A DNA stretch of 64,000 bases from Acinetobacter sp. NIPH 2699 (GCF_022549355.1 NZ_JAKZGL010000016.1:1-64000); one strand, 5' to 3'; numbered from the stretch's first letter, positions 19,437 through 29,757 are shown. Notes: a model not told the origin generated them from the letters alone. Made by a program: numbers and translations.

Positions 19437-19626
19437 TATTCATATAAACCCATGCTCAATTCACGCATTAGAGTAATTCACATGCTTACAATTTTAAAGT
19501 CATTTTAAACAATAAAACTCGCGTATTTTCGCTTTTTACATATAAATGATTGTTTAAGTCGATAATCGGTATCGCAAGCAACCATTAGACTTTTCACTTT
19601 CTAACTTGAATAATCAGAACAAACCC

Positions 19627-19652
19627 TTACATTGAATAAAGCGACAATGTAA
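19627..19652. promoter_or_regulatory. Inverted repeat upstream of trxA
   Basis: Perfect 8-bp inverted repeat TTACATTG / CAATGTAA separated by 10 nt, about 55 bp before the trxA start in the ppx-trxA divergent spacer. It could be a dimer-binding operator or an mRNA hairpin. No T tract follows, so a terminator is unlikely. Confidence 0.4.
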
Positions 19653-19706
19653 TATTCATTCTGATATTGAATTGATACTTTATTTCTTAAATTTGGAGCA
19701 ACCCCC

Positions 19707-20033
19707 ATGTCTGCGACTATTGTTAATACATCTGATGAGAACTTCCAAGCAGATGTTTTAGATGCTGAAACTCCCGTACTTGTTGACTTCTGGGCTGGCT
19801 GGTGTGCGCCTTGTAAAGCAATTGCACCCGTACTAGAAGACTTGTCAAACGAATATGCTGGAAAAGTAAAAATCGTTAAAGTTGATGTTACTGCATGTGA
19901 AGAAACAGCAGTAAAATACAATATCCGTAATATCCCAGCGTTATTGATGTTTAAAAATGGCGAAGTTGTTGATCAACAAGTAGGTGCAGCACCTCGTTCT
20001 AAACTTGCAGCATTTATTGACCAAAACATCTAA
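19707..20033 (+). CDS. trxA: Thioredoxin
   Basis: Cytoplasmic thiol-disulfide reductant of 108 residues. The redox motif is Trp-Cys-Ala-Pro-Cys (Cys33 and Cys36) in place of the usual WCGPC; the cis-Pro block NIRNIPALLMFKNGE is at about 72-86. The length is that of ordinary TrxA. ATG 19707 has a good ribosome site (GGAGCAACCCCC). It lies upstream of rho, as in many proteobacteria, with a hairpin in the 321-bp spacer between them. Confidence 0.96.
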   Translation: MSATIVNTSDENFQADVLDAETPVLVDFWAGWCAPCKAIAPVLEDLSNEYAGKVKIVKVDVTACEETAVKYNIRNIPALLMFKNGEVVDQQVGAAPRSKLAAFIDQNI

Positions 20034-20354
20034 TTAGATTGTATAACAATCAATTTGCGGAAATACGCTATCCATTGATTAGCGTATTCCTCCGTAAAAA
20101 TTGACAAAGCAGTTGATTTCGTCTATATTTCTCGATCAAGAAGCTTTGAATGGAATCTACTTCATTGCGCTTCTTACACGATACAAAACATAAGATCGCC
20201 GCTCGGCAATAACAATTGTTTTCACATTTCTCTCTGAAACAATGAACCAGACTACTGGATCGTGATTGTTTAATACAATTACATCAGTATATATGCGGTC
20301 GATTTTTTCTTTCCCAACACAATCCTCCACTTATTCCATTCTGTCTGACCACTT
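20034..20354 (+). other. trxA-rho intergenic region / rho leader
   Basis: 321 bp without a gene. It holds the trxA trailing hairpin at 20059-20090 and then the probable rho promoter and leader. In E. coli the rho leader is where Rho limits its own transcription. Whether that holds here is inference; I see no small ORF with a good ribosome site. Confidence 0.5.
20059..20090 (+). terminator. Hairpin after trxA
   Basis: Inverted repeat GGAAATACGCTA / TAGCGTATTCC with one bulged A and a 9-nt loop. It is followed by TCCGTAAAAA and not by a T tract, so it may be an mRNA-stabilising hairpin or a weak terminator. Confidence 0.5.
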
Positions 20355-21623
20355 ATGAACTTAACTGAACTCAAGAAAAAACCCATTGGCGAACTCATTA
20401 AAATTGCGGAGTTTATGGGCCTTGAAGGCATGGCACGTAACCGTAAACAAGATATTATTTTTGCCATTTTAAAACGCCATGCAATGAATGGCGAAGAAAT
20501 CTTTGGTGATGGCGTTCTAGAAATCCTTTCTGATGGCTTTGGTTTTTTACGATCTGCTGCTGGTTCATATTTAGCAGGGCCAGATGACATTTATGTCAGT
20601 CCATCACAAATTCGCCGTTTTAATTTACGTACGGGTGATACCATTACAGGTACGATTCGCCCACCGAAAGAAGGTGAACGTTATTTTGCTTTATTAAAAG
20701 TGAATCAAATTAACTATGACACACCAGAAAATTCCCGTAATAAGATTTTATTTGAAAACTTAACCCCATTATTCCCAACCGAACAAATGGTGATGGAACT
20801 TGGTAATGGTACAACTGAAGATCTCACCTCTCGTGTTGTCGATCTGGTTGCACCGATTGGTAAAGGTCAGCGTTCAATTATTGTTGCGCCGCCAAAAGCG
20901 GGTAAAACAATGCTTTTACAAAACATTGCTCAATCCATCGTCCGTAATAATCCAGAAGTCTTCTTAATTGTTTTATTAATTGATGAACGTCCAGAAGAAG
21001 TGACGGAAATGGAACGTACGGTTCGTGGCGAGGTTGTGGCATCAACATTTGATGAAGCCCCTGCTCGACATGTTCAAGTGGCCGAGATGGTTATTGAAAA
21101 AGCGAAACGTCTAGTCGAGCATAAAAAGGATGTTGTCATCCTGCTTGACTCGATTACTCGTTTAGCGCGTGCTTATAACACAGTCGTCCCGTCATCAGGC
21201 AAAGTGCTGACAGGTGGTCTGGATGCACATGCACTCGAACGTCCAAAACGTTTCTTTGGTGCTGCCCGTAATATCGAAGAAGGTGGTTCATTGACCATTA
21301 TCTCTACAGCCTTGATTGAAACAGGCAGTAAGATGGATGATGTCATCTACGAAGAGTTTAAAGGTACAGGTAACCAAGAGATTACCCTTGATCGTCGTAT
21401 CGCAGAAAAACGTGTCTTCCCTGCCATGAACATCAAAAAGTCTGGTACACGTCGTGAAGAGCGCTTAATGGGAGAAGATAACCTTCGTAAAGTTTGGATT
21501 TTACGTAAGTTACTTCACCCAATGGACGAACTTGCAGCGATGGAATTCCTACTGGATCGCATGAAAGAAACCAAGACCAATGATGATTTCTTCGACCAAA
21601 TGAAGCGCAAAGCCGCAAACTAG
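20355..21623 (+). CDS. rho: Transcription termination factor Rho
   Basis: Hexameric RNA helicase that ends transcription of untranslated RNA. The N-terminal Rho-N helix bundle (about 1-45) leads into the RNA-binding cold-shock-like domain with [15 protein letters not shown] (about 53-67). The ATPase core has Walker [10 protein letters not shown] (about 178-186), Walker [17 protein letters not shown], and the Q/R-loop region. 422 residues, the compact form without long insertions. ATG 20355. Confidence 0.97.
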   Translation: MNLTELKKKPIGELIKIAEFMGLEGMARNRKQDIIFAILKRHAMNGEEIFGDGVLEILSDGFGFLRSAAGSYLAGPDDIYVSPSQIRRFNLRTGDTITGTIRPPKEGERYFALLKVNQINYDTPENSRNKILFENLTPLFPTEQMVMELGNGTTEDLTSRVVDLVAPIGKGQRSIIVAPPKAGKTMLLQNIAQSIVRNNPEVFLIVLLIDERPEEVTEMERTVRGEVVASTFDEAPARHVQVAEMVIEKAKRLVEHKKDVVILLDSITRLARAYNTVVPSSGKVLTGGLDAHALERPKRFFGAARNIEEGGSLTIISTALIETGSKMDDVIYEEFKGTGNQEITLDRRIAEKRVFPAMNIKKSGTRREERLMGEDNLRKVWILRKLLHPMDELAAMEFLLDRMKETKTNDDFFDQMKRKAAN

Positions 21624-21638
21624 ATCGATGATTCGATG

Positions 21639-21673
21639 ATCACAACAGCCACCTTTATGGTGGCTGTTGTGAT
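21639..21673 (+). terminator. Long hairpin after rho
   Basis: Perfect 15-bp inverted repeat ATCACAACAGCCACC / GGTGGCTGTTGTGAT with loop TTTAT. The T tract after it is short (TT then GG), so it is probably a terminator with a strong stem or an mRNA 3'-end stabiliser. Confidence 0.7.
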
Positions 21674-22022
21674 TTGGTTGACATGCTTACATAACAGTTA
21701 CAATCAAGCCCTCACTCCCACAAAAAATATCATCTATTTGATTTTTATATAGATAAAAAAATAATTATTGTTATTTATCTCTAGAATACCGATTTAAAAG
21801 CACCCATCCATAGTTATTTTCTATCAAAAAATAACCGATTTTTGTCTATTTTTGTCGTTTTGCTAGACAGAATAGTAGTAATTCATGATTTGCTTTGATA
21901 GGATAGCATCTGACTAGTTAGGCTGCTCCCTGCGTTGTTTCCTAAAATTTTTAGGAATAATAAAAGCACAAACAGACTAACTCAGGTTTTTTTTAATCTC
22001 ACAATTTTATGAGAGTGATGCC
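21674..22022 (+). other. AT-rich leader/promoter region of the small lipoprotein gene
   Basis: About 350 bp with no supported ORF. It contains AT-rich near-palindromes (for example around 21749-21780) and a short CCTAAA/TTTAGG hairpin near 21941-21955. The ribosome site for the next gene is weak (GAGAGTGATGCC). It likely carries the promoter and a long 5' leader, but no single -35/-10 pair is compelling. Confidence 0.4.
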
Positions 22023-22262
22023 ATGTTATTCAAAAAATTCGCTGTTATTGCTGCTGTTGCAACTACTTTAGCTTTTGTTGGTTGCTCTAAGAAAGAAGAT
22101 GCTGCTGCTACTGACGCAACTGCTGCTGCTTCTGAAGCTGTAGCTGCTGCTTCTGAAGCTGCTGTTGCTGCTTCTGAAGCTACTACTGAAGTTGAAGCTG
22201 CTGCTGAAGAAGTTGCTGCTGCTGCATCTGAAGTTGCTGTTGAAGCTTCTGCTGCTCAATAA
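22023..22262 (+). CDS. Small alanine/glutamate-rich lipoprotein
   Basis: 79-residue predicted lipoprotein. A signal peptide with a hydrophobic core ends in AFVGC, so Cys21 is the likely lipidated residue. The mature part is nearly all Ala, Glu, Ser, Val and Thr, in repeated AASEA-type units with a 7-8 residue period, predicting one long amphipathic helix or coiled coil, as in Lpp-like proteins. Nearly every Ala codon is GCT, with GAA for Glu and TCT for Ser, a bias typical of very highly expressed genes. It has its own strong terminator. I recognise no specific family; a structural outer-membrane role is inference. Confidence 0.82.
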   Translation: MLFKKFAVIAAVATTLAFVGCSKKEDAAATDATAAASEAVAAASEAAVAASEATTEVEAAAEEVAAAASEVAVEASAAQ

Positions 22263-22276
22263 TCTAGTTTTAGATT

Positions 22277-22308
22277 AAAAAAAGAGAACCTTTCGGTTCT
22301 CTTTTTTT
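22277..22308 (+). terminator. Strong terminator after the small lipoprotein
   Basis: Inverted repeat AAAAAAAGAGAACC / GGTTCTCTTTTTTT around loop TTTC, with a seven-T tail. It could also act for the convergent ihfA operon. Confidence 0.9.
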
Positions 22309-22362
22309 ATGCCTAAAAATATGTCTGACTTTCTTACAACATTTCAGGCTTAAAAAAGCAGA

Positions 22363-22659
22363 TCAATCGATCTGCTCATTTCCAACGCGCTGTCTAAATT
22401 TCTGACCCGCTCTGAAAGTGACAACTCGACGAGCAGAAATCGGAATCTCTTCTCCCGTCTTTGGATTACGCCCAGGACGCTCACGCTTATCACGTAACTC
22501 AAAATTCCCGAACCCTGAGAGTTTAACTTGTTCACCAGCAATCAATGCCTGGCTAATCTCGTCAAAAAACAACTCGACCATTTGTTTTGCTTCACGGCGA
22601 TTTAAGCTGGTAAGTTCACTTAAATGGTCCGCCATATCTGCTTTTGTTAATGCTGTCAT
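22363..22659 (-). CDS. ihfA: Integration host factor subunit alpha
   Basis: 98-residue DNA-bending protein of the HU/IHF family, forming a heterodimer with IhfB. The signature [21 protein letters not shown] lies at about residues 46-66, with the DNA-intercalating Pro in the RPGRNP arm. The alpha assignment comes from its position at the end of the pheST operon. Its start overlaps the pheT stop by 4 nt, indicating translational coupling. Confidence 0.94.
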   Translation of the reverse strand: MTALTKADMADHLSELTSLNRREAKQMVELFFDEISQALIAGEQVKLSGFGNFELRDKRERPGRNPKTGEEIPISARRVVTFRAGQKFRQRVGNEQID

Positions 22660-25052
22660 GAGGCCCTCAATGTCGCTTGATAAGTGTTTTCCAACACTTG
22701 AATAATGTTATCCATACCAGATTTGATTTCAGCATCTTCAAGCGTACGCGTTGGGTGTTGCCACAACAATGCAAAAGCTAAAGAGCGCTTGCCTTGTTCA
22801 ACACCTTGCCCCGTATACACATCGAACAACCATGTAGAGTCAAGTAACTCACCCCCAGTTTGTTCAATCATGCGCTGAATATCTTTCACCACAATCTTAT
22901 CAGAGATTAAAAGCGCAATATCACGTCTAACCGATGGAAAACGTGATAATTCTGTAAAATTAGATACATAAGATTGCAAAACTGCCTGTTGATCCAATTC
23001 AGCGACCCAAGTTGTACCCTGAGTAGCATTGCTACGCAAGAGCTCGTCCTCAAGTGATGGATGTAAACGACCGAGATAACCAATCGACTGTCCATCGACC
23101 AAGATTTCAGCTGATTGTCCTGGATGTAACCACGCTCGCTCGGTTCGAACGAACTCAGCCTTTACCCGACCAGCAGCCAAAATTTCTTCAACTTCGCCTT
23201 TAAAATCAAAGAAATCCATTGCAGTTGGCTTAGCATGCCAAGATTCAGGCACCTGCGAGCCTACTGCGATAAGCGCTAATGTTGGAATCTGCTTAAGGTC
23301 ATGAATATTTTTCGCATTTTGATAGTCAAAACGCAAGCCCAACTCAAAAAAACGTACACGATGTTGTTGACGATTCAAGTTATATTGCACACAAGGAATC
23401 AAGCTAGACAATAGTGTGCTACGCATTGCCGCCAAATCACTTGAAATTGGATTGGCAAGCATGAGTGGCTGGACATTTGGATTGAGTTGTTTTTCCAATT
23501 TTGCATCGGCAAAACTAAAGCTAATCGCTTCTTGATAACCCAAAGTTGCAACAGTTTGACGCAATTGTGCAATATCAAAACCATCTTGATACGTCTTCAA
23601 CGTCACATCTATTTTTGGCAAACTGATTTGAATATTGTCATAGCCATGAATACGTGCAATCTCTTCAATAAGATCTTGATAAATCACCATATCATAACGA
23701 TGTGAAGGTGGTGTCACACACCATTGACCTTCAGCTTTAGTCTCTACAACACAGCCAAGCCGTGTTAAAGCATCAGCGATAAACTCACCTGAAATTTCAT
23801 AACCAAGCAATTGATCGACTTGCGCTTGTTGCAATTCAATTGCTTCACGCTTCGGTAACAATGCAGCTTGTTCAGCGACCGTGATTGGACCAAATTCACC
23901 ACTAGCAAAGGCTTGAATCAGTTCACAAGCACGATGCATTGCGATCATTGGCAACTCAAAGTCCACACCGCGTTCATAACGCTGTGAGGAATCGGTATGC
24001 AAACCAAAACGACGCGCACGGCCTGCAATGGCTAAAGGTGCAAAGAATGCACTTTCGAGGAAAATATCTTGGGTATCATCGGTAACCGATGAATCTAAAC
24101 CGCCCATGATTCCAGCAATCGCCAAAACTTTTTGATCATCGGCAATGACCATCATGTCATCTTGCAATTCTACGTCTTGATCATTCAACAACGTTAATTT
24201 TTCTTGTGGCTGAGCTTGACGCACTTGAATCGAACCTTCGATTTTTGCCAAATCAAAAGCATGCATCGGCTGCCCCAACTCAAGCAACACATAGTTGGTG
24301 ATATCGACCAAAATACTATGGGTACGAATACCTGAATGTGCCAATGCTTGTTGCATCCACTCAGGTGTTGGCGCTTTCACATTCACATTTTTAACAATAC
24401 GCCCCAAATAGCGTGGTGTACCTTCAGTCGTAATCGATACTGATTTTTCATCGCTAATGCTTGCAGAAATGGCCTGAATCACTGGTTCATTAACATTCAA
24501 TTTATTAATGACTGCAATTTCACGAGCAATACCACGAATACTAAAACAGTCACCACGATTTGGTGTGATGCTAATATCAATCACATTGTCATCGAGTTTT
24601 AAATATTCACGGATATTCATCCCCACTGGTGCATCAGTAGGCAATTCCAATAAACCATCAATTTTATCTTCTAAATCAATTTCAGAAGCACCACAGAGCA
24701 TCCCTTGTGATTCCACACCACGCAGTTTACCTTTTTTAATTTTAAAATCGCCTGGCAATACTGCACCAATCGTCGCAACAGGTGCTTTCATTCCTGCGCG
24801 TACATTCGGCGCACCACATACGATCTGTAGTGGATCACCTGAACCAATATTCACTGTGGTCACACGTAAGCGATCTGCATCTGGATGTTGCTCAACTGTG
24901 AGGACCTCACCAACCACCACCCCTGTAAACGGTTTTGCCACAGGCGCTAATTCGTCAACCTCTAGACCAAGCATGGTCAATTGATCAGAAAGTGTCTCGC
25001 TATCAATGGCTGGATTTACCCACGTGCGTAACCAATTTTCACTAATTTTCAT
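22656..25052 (-). CDS. pheT: Phenylalanyl-tRNA synthetase beta subunit
   Basis: 798-residue beta chain of the alpha2-beta2 PheRS. The N-terminal tRNA-binding EMAP-like domain (about 40-150) has [14 protein letters not shown]. It is followed by the B3/B4 editing domain, the B5 domain, a catalytic-like core, and the C-terminal ferredoxin-fold anticodon-binding domain ([13 protein letters not shown], about 709-721). Length is normal. It follows pheS by 33 bp and is coupled to ihfA by a 4-nt overlap. Confidence 0.96.
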   Translation of the reverse strand: MKISENWLRTWVNPAIDSETLSDQLTMLGLEVDELAPVAKPFTGVVVGEVLTVEQHPDADRLRVTTVNIGSGDPLQIVCGAPNVRAGMKAPVATIGAVLPGDFKIKKGKLRGVESQGMLCGASEIDLEDKIDGLLELPTDAPVGMNIREYLKLDDNVIDISITPNRGDCFSIRGIAREIAVINKLNVNEPVIQAISASISDEKSVSITTEGTPRYLGRIVKNVNVKAPTPEWMQQALAHSGIRTHSILVDITNYVLLELGQPMHAFDLAKIEGSIQVRQAQPQEKLTLLNDQDVELQDDMMVIADDQKVLAIAGIMGGLDSSVTDDTQDIFLESAFFAPLAIAGRARRFGLHTDSSQRYERGVDFELPMIAMHRACELIQAFASGEFGPITVAEQAALLPKREAIELQQAQVDQLLGYEISGEFIADALTRLGCVVETKAEGQWCVTPPSHRYDMVIYQDLIEEIARIHGYDNIQISLPKIDVTLKTYQDGFDIAQLRQTVATLGYQEAISFSFADAKLEKQLNPNVQPLMLANPISSDLAAMRSTLLSSLIPCVQYNLNRQQHRVRFFELGLRFDYQNAKNIHDLKQIPTLALIAVGSQVPESWHAKPTAMDFFDFKGEVEEILAAGRVKAEFVRTERAWLHPGQSAEILVDGQSIGYLGRLHPSLEDELLRSNATQGTTWVAELDQQAVLQSYVSNFTELSRFPSVRRDIALLISDKIVVKDIQRMIEQTGGELLDSTWLFDVYTGQGVEQGKRSLAFALLWQHPTRTLEDAEIKSGMDNIIQVLENTYQATLRAS

Positions 25053-25085
25053 TTGTATAAACCTTATTTAATCCTGAAAAAATGT

Positions 25086-26108
<1,023 letters not shown>

Positions 26109-26222
26109 CTATAGTTTATCAGCTTTTTATCTATTTTTTGAAGATTAAGCCGATTGAAAAAACATATACCGCAACAATTTGATAAAATCACCAGTACCGC
26201 TAAAAAACCAAGAGTAAAAACA

Positions 26223-27221
26223 ATGGCGCTCGATCAAATCTGGAAAGTACAATTGACGCTTGTCACTTATGGCAATGAGTTTTTACAGCAAGACTTAGAC
26301 TTTAATGATTGGGTTAACCACCCTGTTTTTGCTCAACATCATTTGGTTTTTCGTGATTTAGCCTCGCAACAGCTTTTAGCACAACATTTTCAAGTTTGGT
26401 TAGAAGCATTAAAACAACAAGGAGTGGATAAATTAAGTCTCCATAATTCAAATATTTTGCAGGATGAAAGTAATCCCAATGCAAACGTTGAATTGCTCCC
26501 CTACGCTCACTTTATTGTCAGTCATCAAAAAAAGAATAAAACAGCATGGATTTGCGGTCATGAACTTGCGGAATGGTACCTTCAAGACTACCCATTTGCA
26601 GCGCCTTCGGCACAACAAATTAAGCTCCGACAAGAGATTTTTTGGCGCTATCCTCTCAATGAAAAACTGACGAAAAAAGTTGTTTCAGATTTAAAAACCA
26701 ATGATTGGCATGAAATAGAAAAGTATATTGAAAGTGAAATTTTTAATCATCAATATGCTGAAGACTTCGCGGAACCTGAGCAACAAGATTTACCTTATTA
26801 TGGTTATACACTAGATCAAAGTCATACGCAGAGTTCAATGCTGGCTATTATTCCAACCCATTATCAAGCAGACTCAGCCCATCAATTGATGCATCGCATG
26901 TCTGCACTAACAGACTTTATTGAGAATCAACGCCGCAATCCATATAGTGCTGAAGGAGACATCATTAGTCCCGAACAGCAAATCGATTTGCGCAAATTTG
27001 TCCAAAAAACTGATGATGTATTTGGCAGACTTATCACCAAGATTGCCAATCATTATAAAAATATTGATTTTGAAATGCCGATGGAACCTTATGATCGGAC
27101 GATGGATGTTCCAATCGCATCAGATCCCACAAATCAGCATAAGGCCAATCATTCCAGCGTAATTAAACTGGTGCTGATCACCGTTGTGATCTGTATTTTG
27201 GCTTATTATTTTGGGCTGTAA
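26223..27221 (+). CDS. Tail-anchored hypothetical protein
   Basis: About 332 residues, no family recognised. The body is hydrophilic, and the only membrane segment is at the extreme C-terminus (VIKLVLITVVICILAYYFGL), predicting a tail anchor with the body in the cytoplasm. ATG 26223 is chosen because it is preceded by AAGAG and starts a compact sequence; a TTG at 26154 would add 23 residues. It is divergent from pheS. Its last 16 nt overlap the 3' end of a convergent frameshifted small gene. Confidence 0.72.
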   Translation: MALDQIWKVQLTLVTYGNEFLQQDLDFNDWVNHPVFAQHHLVFRDLASQQLLAQHFQVWLEALKQQGVDKLSLHNSNILQDESNPNANVELLPYAHFIVSHQKKNKTAWICGHELAEWYLQDYPFAAPSAQQIKLRQEIFWRYPLNEKLTKKVVSDLKTNDWHEIEKYIESEIFNHQYAEDFAEPEQQDLPYYGYTLDQSHTQSSMLAIIPTHYQADSAHQLMHRMSALTDFIENQRRNPYSAEGDIISPEQQIDLRKFVQKTDDVFGRLITKIANHYKNIDFEMPMEPYDRTMDVPIASDPTNQHKANHSSVIKLVLITVVICILAYYFGL

Positions 27222-27435
27222 TACTCAGTATAATCCAGCTCATCTTCATCAATATTGATAAAATCTGGTTCAGGTGTTTGCTCAAATTTAAATGCTGTAT
27301 CAAACCATTGACTTAATTCACTTTTATCCACTACATGACTTTGTTTAGGAATATGCCAAAAGAAATAGAGATATTGAAATATTTGCCTTGTTGAGTTTCT
27401 TGCACTAAATCCGTTAGAAATTTTGTATCATTCAT
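27206..27435 (-). pseudogene. Frameshifted small gene of about 76 codons
   Basis: On the minus strand, ATG 27435 opens a frame reading MNDTKFLTDLVQETQQGKY and continuing to a stop after about 34 codons. In the next frame, without interruption, follows FQYLYFFWHIPKQSH, then a SELSQWFDTAFKFEQ segment and an acidic end YTEYYSPK with a TAA at 27208-27206. Restoring one base near 27371-27381 joins the two parts into a 76-residue protein. The length of 230 nt (two more than a multiple of three) fits a one-base deletion. Family unknown. It may be a sequencing error rather than a true lesion. Confidence 0.55.
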
Positions 27436-27483
27436 ATTATTTTTTATTGATTTTATATACTTAAAACTCATCTGCTCAAAATA

Positions 27484-27512
27484 AAAAAGACCGCTAAAAA
27501 GCGGCCTCTTTT
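27484..27512 (-). terminator. Terminator after rplT
   Basis: On the minus strand the GGCCGC / GCGGTC stem (one G-T pair) encloses a TTTTTA loop, with flanking A and T tracts and a T6 tail. Confidence 0.82.
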
Positions 27513-27524
27513 GAATCTCTAAGC

Positions 27525-27884
27525 TTATGCAGCTAATGCACCTTTAGCTTTTTCAGCTAAAGCAGCAAATGCAACTGCATCATGCATAGCGATGTCAGCT
27601 AATACACGACGGTCGATGATCACTTGAGCTTTTTTCAAGCCATTAATCATGCGGCTATAAGACAAACCGTTAAGACGAGCACCAGCATTGATACGCGCAA
27701 TCCATAAAGCACGGAATTGACGTTTCTTCTGACGGCGGTCACGGTAAGCATATTGACCAGCTTTGATTACTGCTTGGAACGCTACGCGATAAACGCGTGA
27801 ACGAGCACCATAGTAACCTTTAGCGCGAGCAAGAATTTTTTTGTGACGACGATGCGCCACTACACCACGTTTTACACGAGCCAT
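27525..27884 (-). CDS. rplT: 50S ribosomal protein L20
   Basis: 119-residue primary 23S-binding protein needed for early 50S assembly and, in E. coli, translational autorepressor of the rpmI-rplT operon. It has the highly basic N-terminal extension ([25 protein letters not shown] region) and the [11 protein letters not shown] motif. It starts 11 bp after the rpmI stop. Confidence 0.97.
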   Translation of the reverse strand: MARVKRGVVAHRRHKKILARAKGYYGARSRVYRVAFQAVIKAGQYAYRDRRQKKRQFRALWIARINAGARLNGLSYSRMINGLKKAQVIIDRRVLADIAMHDAVAFAALAEKAKGALAA

Positions 27885-27895
27885 TTATAATCTCC

Positions 27896-28090
27896 TTAGA
27901 TGTATGGGCACATACGACGAACTGATGCAACATCACTTACGTGAACCATTACACAGCCGCGCAATTGACGAATACGCTTAGCAGATTTTTTGGTCAAAAT
28001 GTGGCGTTTGAACGCTTGTTTACGCTTAAAACCGTTAGCAGTCGCTTTAAAGCGTTTAGCTGCACCACGGCGAGTTTTCATCTTAGGCAT
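27896..28090 (-). CDS. rpmI: 50S ribosomal protein L35
   Basis: 64-residue basic ribosomal protein. The frame is open upstream to 28225, but the true start is ATG 28090, which begins [15 protein letters not shown] and has a strong AGAGGT ribosome site. The extra upstream residues have no L35 homology and cover the promoter and leader. First gene of a short rpmI-rplT unit which, unusually, is not directly downstream of infC here. Confidence 0.95.
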   Translation of the reverse strand: MPKMKTRRGAAKRFKATANGFKRKQAFKRHILTKKSAKRIRQLRGCVMVHVSDVASVRRMCPYI

Positions 28091-28103
28091 AACAACCTCT
28101 TTT

Positions 28104-28136
28104 GAACACCTGTTCGGAACGTTTGCACCATTGCAA
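28104..28136 (-). promoter_or_regulatory. Leader hairpins before rpmI (possible L20 control region)
   Basis: The short mRNA leader can form TTGCA-ATGG-TGCAA (28136-28123) and, nearer the start codon, overlapping alternatives GTTC-C-GAAC and GAAC-AGGT-GTTC (28120-28104). The last two share bases and exclude each other. In E. coli L20 represses through leader structure; that this leader does the same is inference. Confidence 0.35.
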
Positions 28137-28163
28137 AAACGACCTGCAGGTAAGGGAGGCAAT

Positions 28164-28192
28164 ACTATATAGCATTTTTGATTAAAACTAAA
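28164..28192 (-). promoter_or_regulatory. Predicted sigma-70 promoter of rpmI-rplT
   Basis: Minus-strand -10 TATAGT (28169-28164) and weak -35 TTTAGT (28192-28187) with a 17-bp spacer. An own promoter is expected, because infC is separated from rpmI by a terminator and accessory genes. Confidence 0.45.
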
Positions 28193-28289
28193 GCAAAAAT
28201 TATGTGTTGAAGGCTGACCATTCAATATACTTATACAAATTTGATAAAGCCCTCAAGATCCCCCTTAATAACCTTATAGATAGCGAAAT

Positions 28290-28717
28290 CTAGCTAAACA
28301 AGCCTAAATACAACGCATACATAAATAGATAACGCCCACCTTTAGCAATCGTCACAATCAGTAAAAATCGTCCAAACTTTTCTTTCATTAACCCTGCAAT
28401 CAAGGTGATCGGGTCACCAATCACAGGCACCCAACTCAACAGCAATGAATAAAAACCATATTTATGATAAATCTGTTGAGCTTGCTCTAAACGAGGCTGA
28501 GAAACTGGAAACCATTTTTATCTTTAAAATGTTCTATTTTTAATCCTAGCCACCAATTCACACACGAACCAAGCACATTACCAATGGTTGCCACAAGGAG
28601 TAAATAAAATGGATTTGAAAGGCCTTGAATCAGCAGTGTCATTAAGACTGCTTCTGATTGCAAAGGGAGTAACGTTGCAGCCCCAAAAGCGGATATAAAC
28701 AATAAGAAATAGGACAT
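28290..28717 (-). pseudogene. yqaA: Frameshifted yqaA (DedA/VTT-like membrane protein)
   Basis: The first 67 or so residues from ATG 28717 read as a YqaA-type membrane protein (SYFLLFISAFGAATLLP, then an NVLGSCVNWWLG segment). The frame then breaks at an A5 run on the coding strand (28519-28515). In the next frame the rest follows without a gap: WFPVSQPRLEQAQQIY, then a LLLSWVPVIGDPITLIAG block, ending LYLGLFS with TAG at 28292-28290. Adding one base gives 142 residues, the same length as E. coli YqaA. A one-base homopolymer deletion is the simplest explanation, either real or a sequencing error. Confidence 0.8.
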
Positions 28718-28783
28718 CAATTCGAAATTTCACGCAGACTTGGCCAAAGCATACAGGCAATACCCAAACAATATAACGTGAAA

Positions 28784-29635
28784 TTATTGATTCAAAGCTA
28801 ATTTTTCCCACACCTGCTTCAATTTATCCTGATTTATATCAATTTGAAAAATAGTTTTTATCGTTTCCTCAAAATCACTAAACGTGGATAAAACCTTTTT
28901 GTCTGACCTCTCTTTACCATGCACCCTTAATACACGGTCTTTTAAAGTCATTCTGGTATCTGAGTTGGCAGTGAATAGCATCAAATGCTGTGTAAACAAT
29001 GATTCAGGTGATGTGGAAATATACCAATTTGCGATCACAGCATCGGCTGCGGCAATCTTTTGCTCAGGATGAATCGCATAGACATTGACCCATTCATCAT
29101 GCAGAAAAACTTGCAACATATATTTCATTTCCGTCAGTAGCGCGTCATCAATGCCACACTCAGTAACATCTACAAATTTAAAAGGCTCTAATGCTGTTGG
29201 TTGCATTTCACCAATCGCCTCAAAAGACAAAATTGTTGTCGGTGTCATACCACCAAAGCCGGGATCATATAAAAATAATTGCTGATTAATCCGAACCAGC
29301 GTCACCAAATGAGTACGGACGGGAGCTACGGTATGGATACTTTGATAATACACTCGACCTAATACATTATAAGCATCATACCCCAGTTCAGTTAATGCAA
29401 TCCTAGTCAGGGTACTGTGCTCTAAACAATAGCCTTCTCGATTTTCAAGTAATAACTTCTGAGCGAGTTGATCAGGATCTAATGAAACATCCTCTCCTAA
29501 AAAAGAAGAAATATTACCAAAAGGGATATGCTGCACATGCAAGCTTAATAATGTCTTTAAATTATCCTGCGTTGGTACGAAGTCCCCTTCAAAACCAAGT
29601 TTATTTAAATAGTAGGCTGAAATGGTTTGCTTCAT
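28784..29635 (-). CDS. nat: Arylamine N-acetyltransferase
   Basis: NAT transfers acetyl from acetyl-CoA to arylamines and hydrazines; it is cytoplasmic. The Cys-His-Asp triad is visible: Cys70 in NREGYCLEHS, His109 in VRTHLVTLV, and Asp124 in YDPGFGG. 283 residues is normal. Start ATG 29635. It lies in the accessory block between infC and rpmI, next to a GST and a membrane protein, together suggesting xenobiotic handling (inference). Confidence 0.9.
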   Translation of the reverse strand: MKQTISAYYLNKLGFEGDFVPTQDNLKTLLSLHVQHIPFGNISSFLGEDVSLDPDQLAQKLLLENREGYCLEHSTLTRIALTELGYDAYNVLGRVYYQSIHTVAPVRTHLVTLVRINQQLFLYDPGFGGMTPTTILSFEAIGEMQPTALEPFKFVDVTECGIDDALLTEMKYMLQVFLHDEWVNVYAIHPEQKIAAADAVIANWYISTSPESLFTQHLMLFTANSDTRMTLKDRVLRVHGKERSDKKVLSTFSDFEETIKTIFQIDINQDKLKQVWEKLALNQ

Positions 29636-29757
29636 GACTAGGTAAACTTTTTTGAGATTAAGCTATCGTATAATGATCACACCGATTTTAGTTTAAAAAT
29701 TACACAACTAATAAAATAATCATTCACACCATGATTAGAACATAGTTCTTGAAATGC

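Noticed and set aside
22068..22259. Minus-strand ORF of Ser/Phe-rich sequence opposite the small lipoprotein
   Set aside because: It arises from the GCT/TCT/GAA repeat read backwards; composition is an artefact and no ribosome site is present.
24508..24984. Plus-strand 158-codon ORF opposite pheT
   Set aside because: It lies wholly inside pheT with lower coding quality and no start context.
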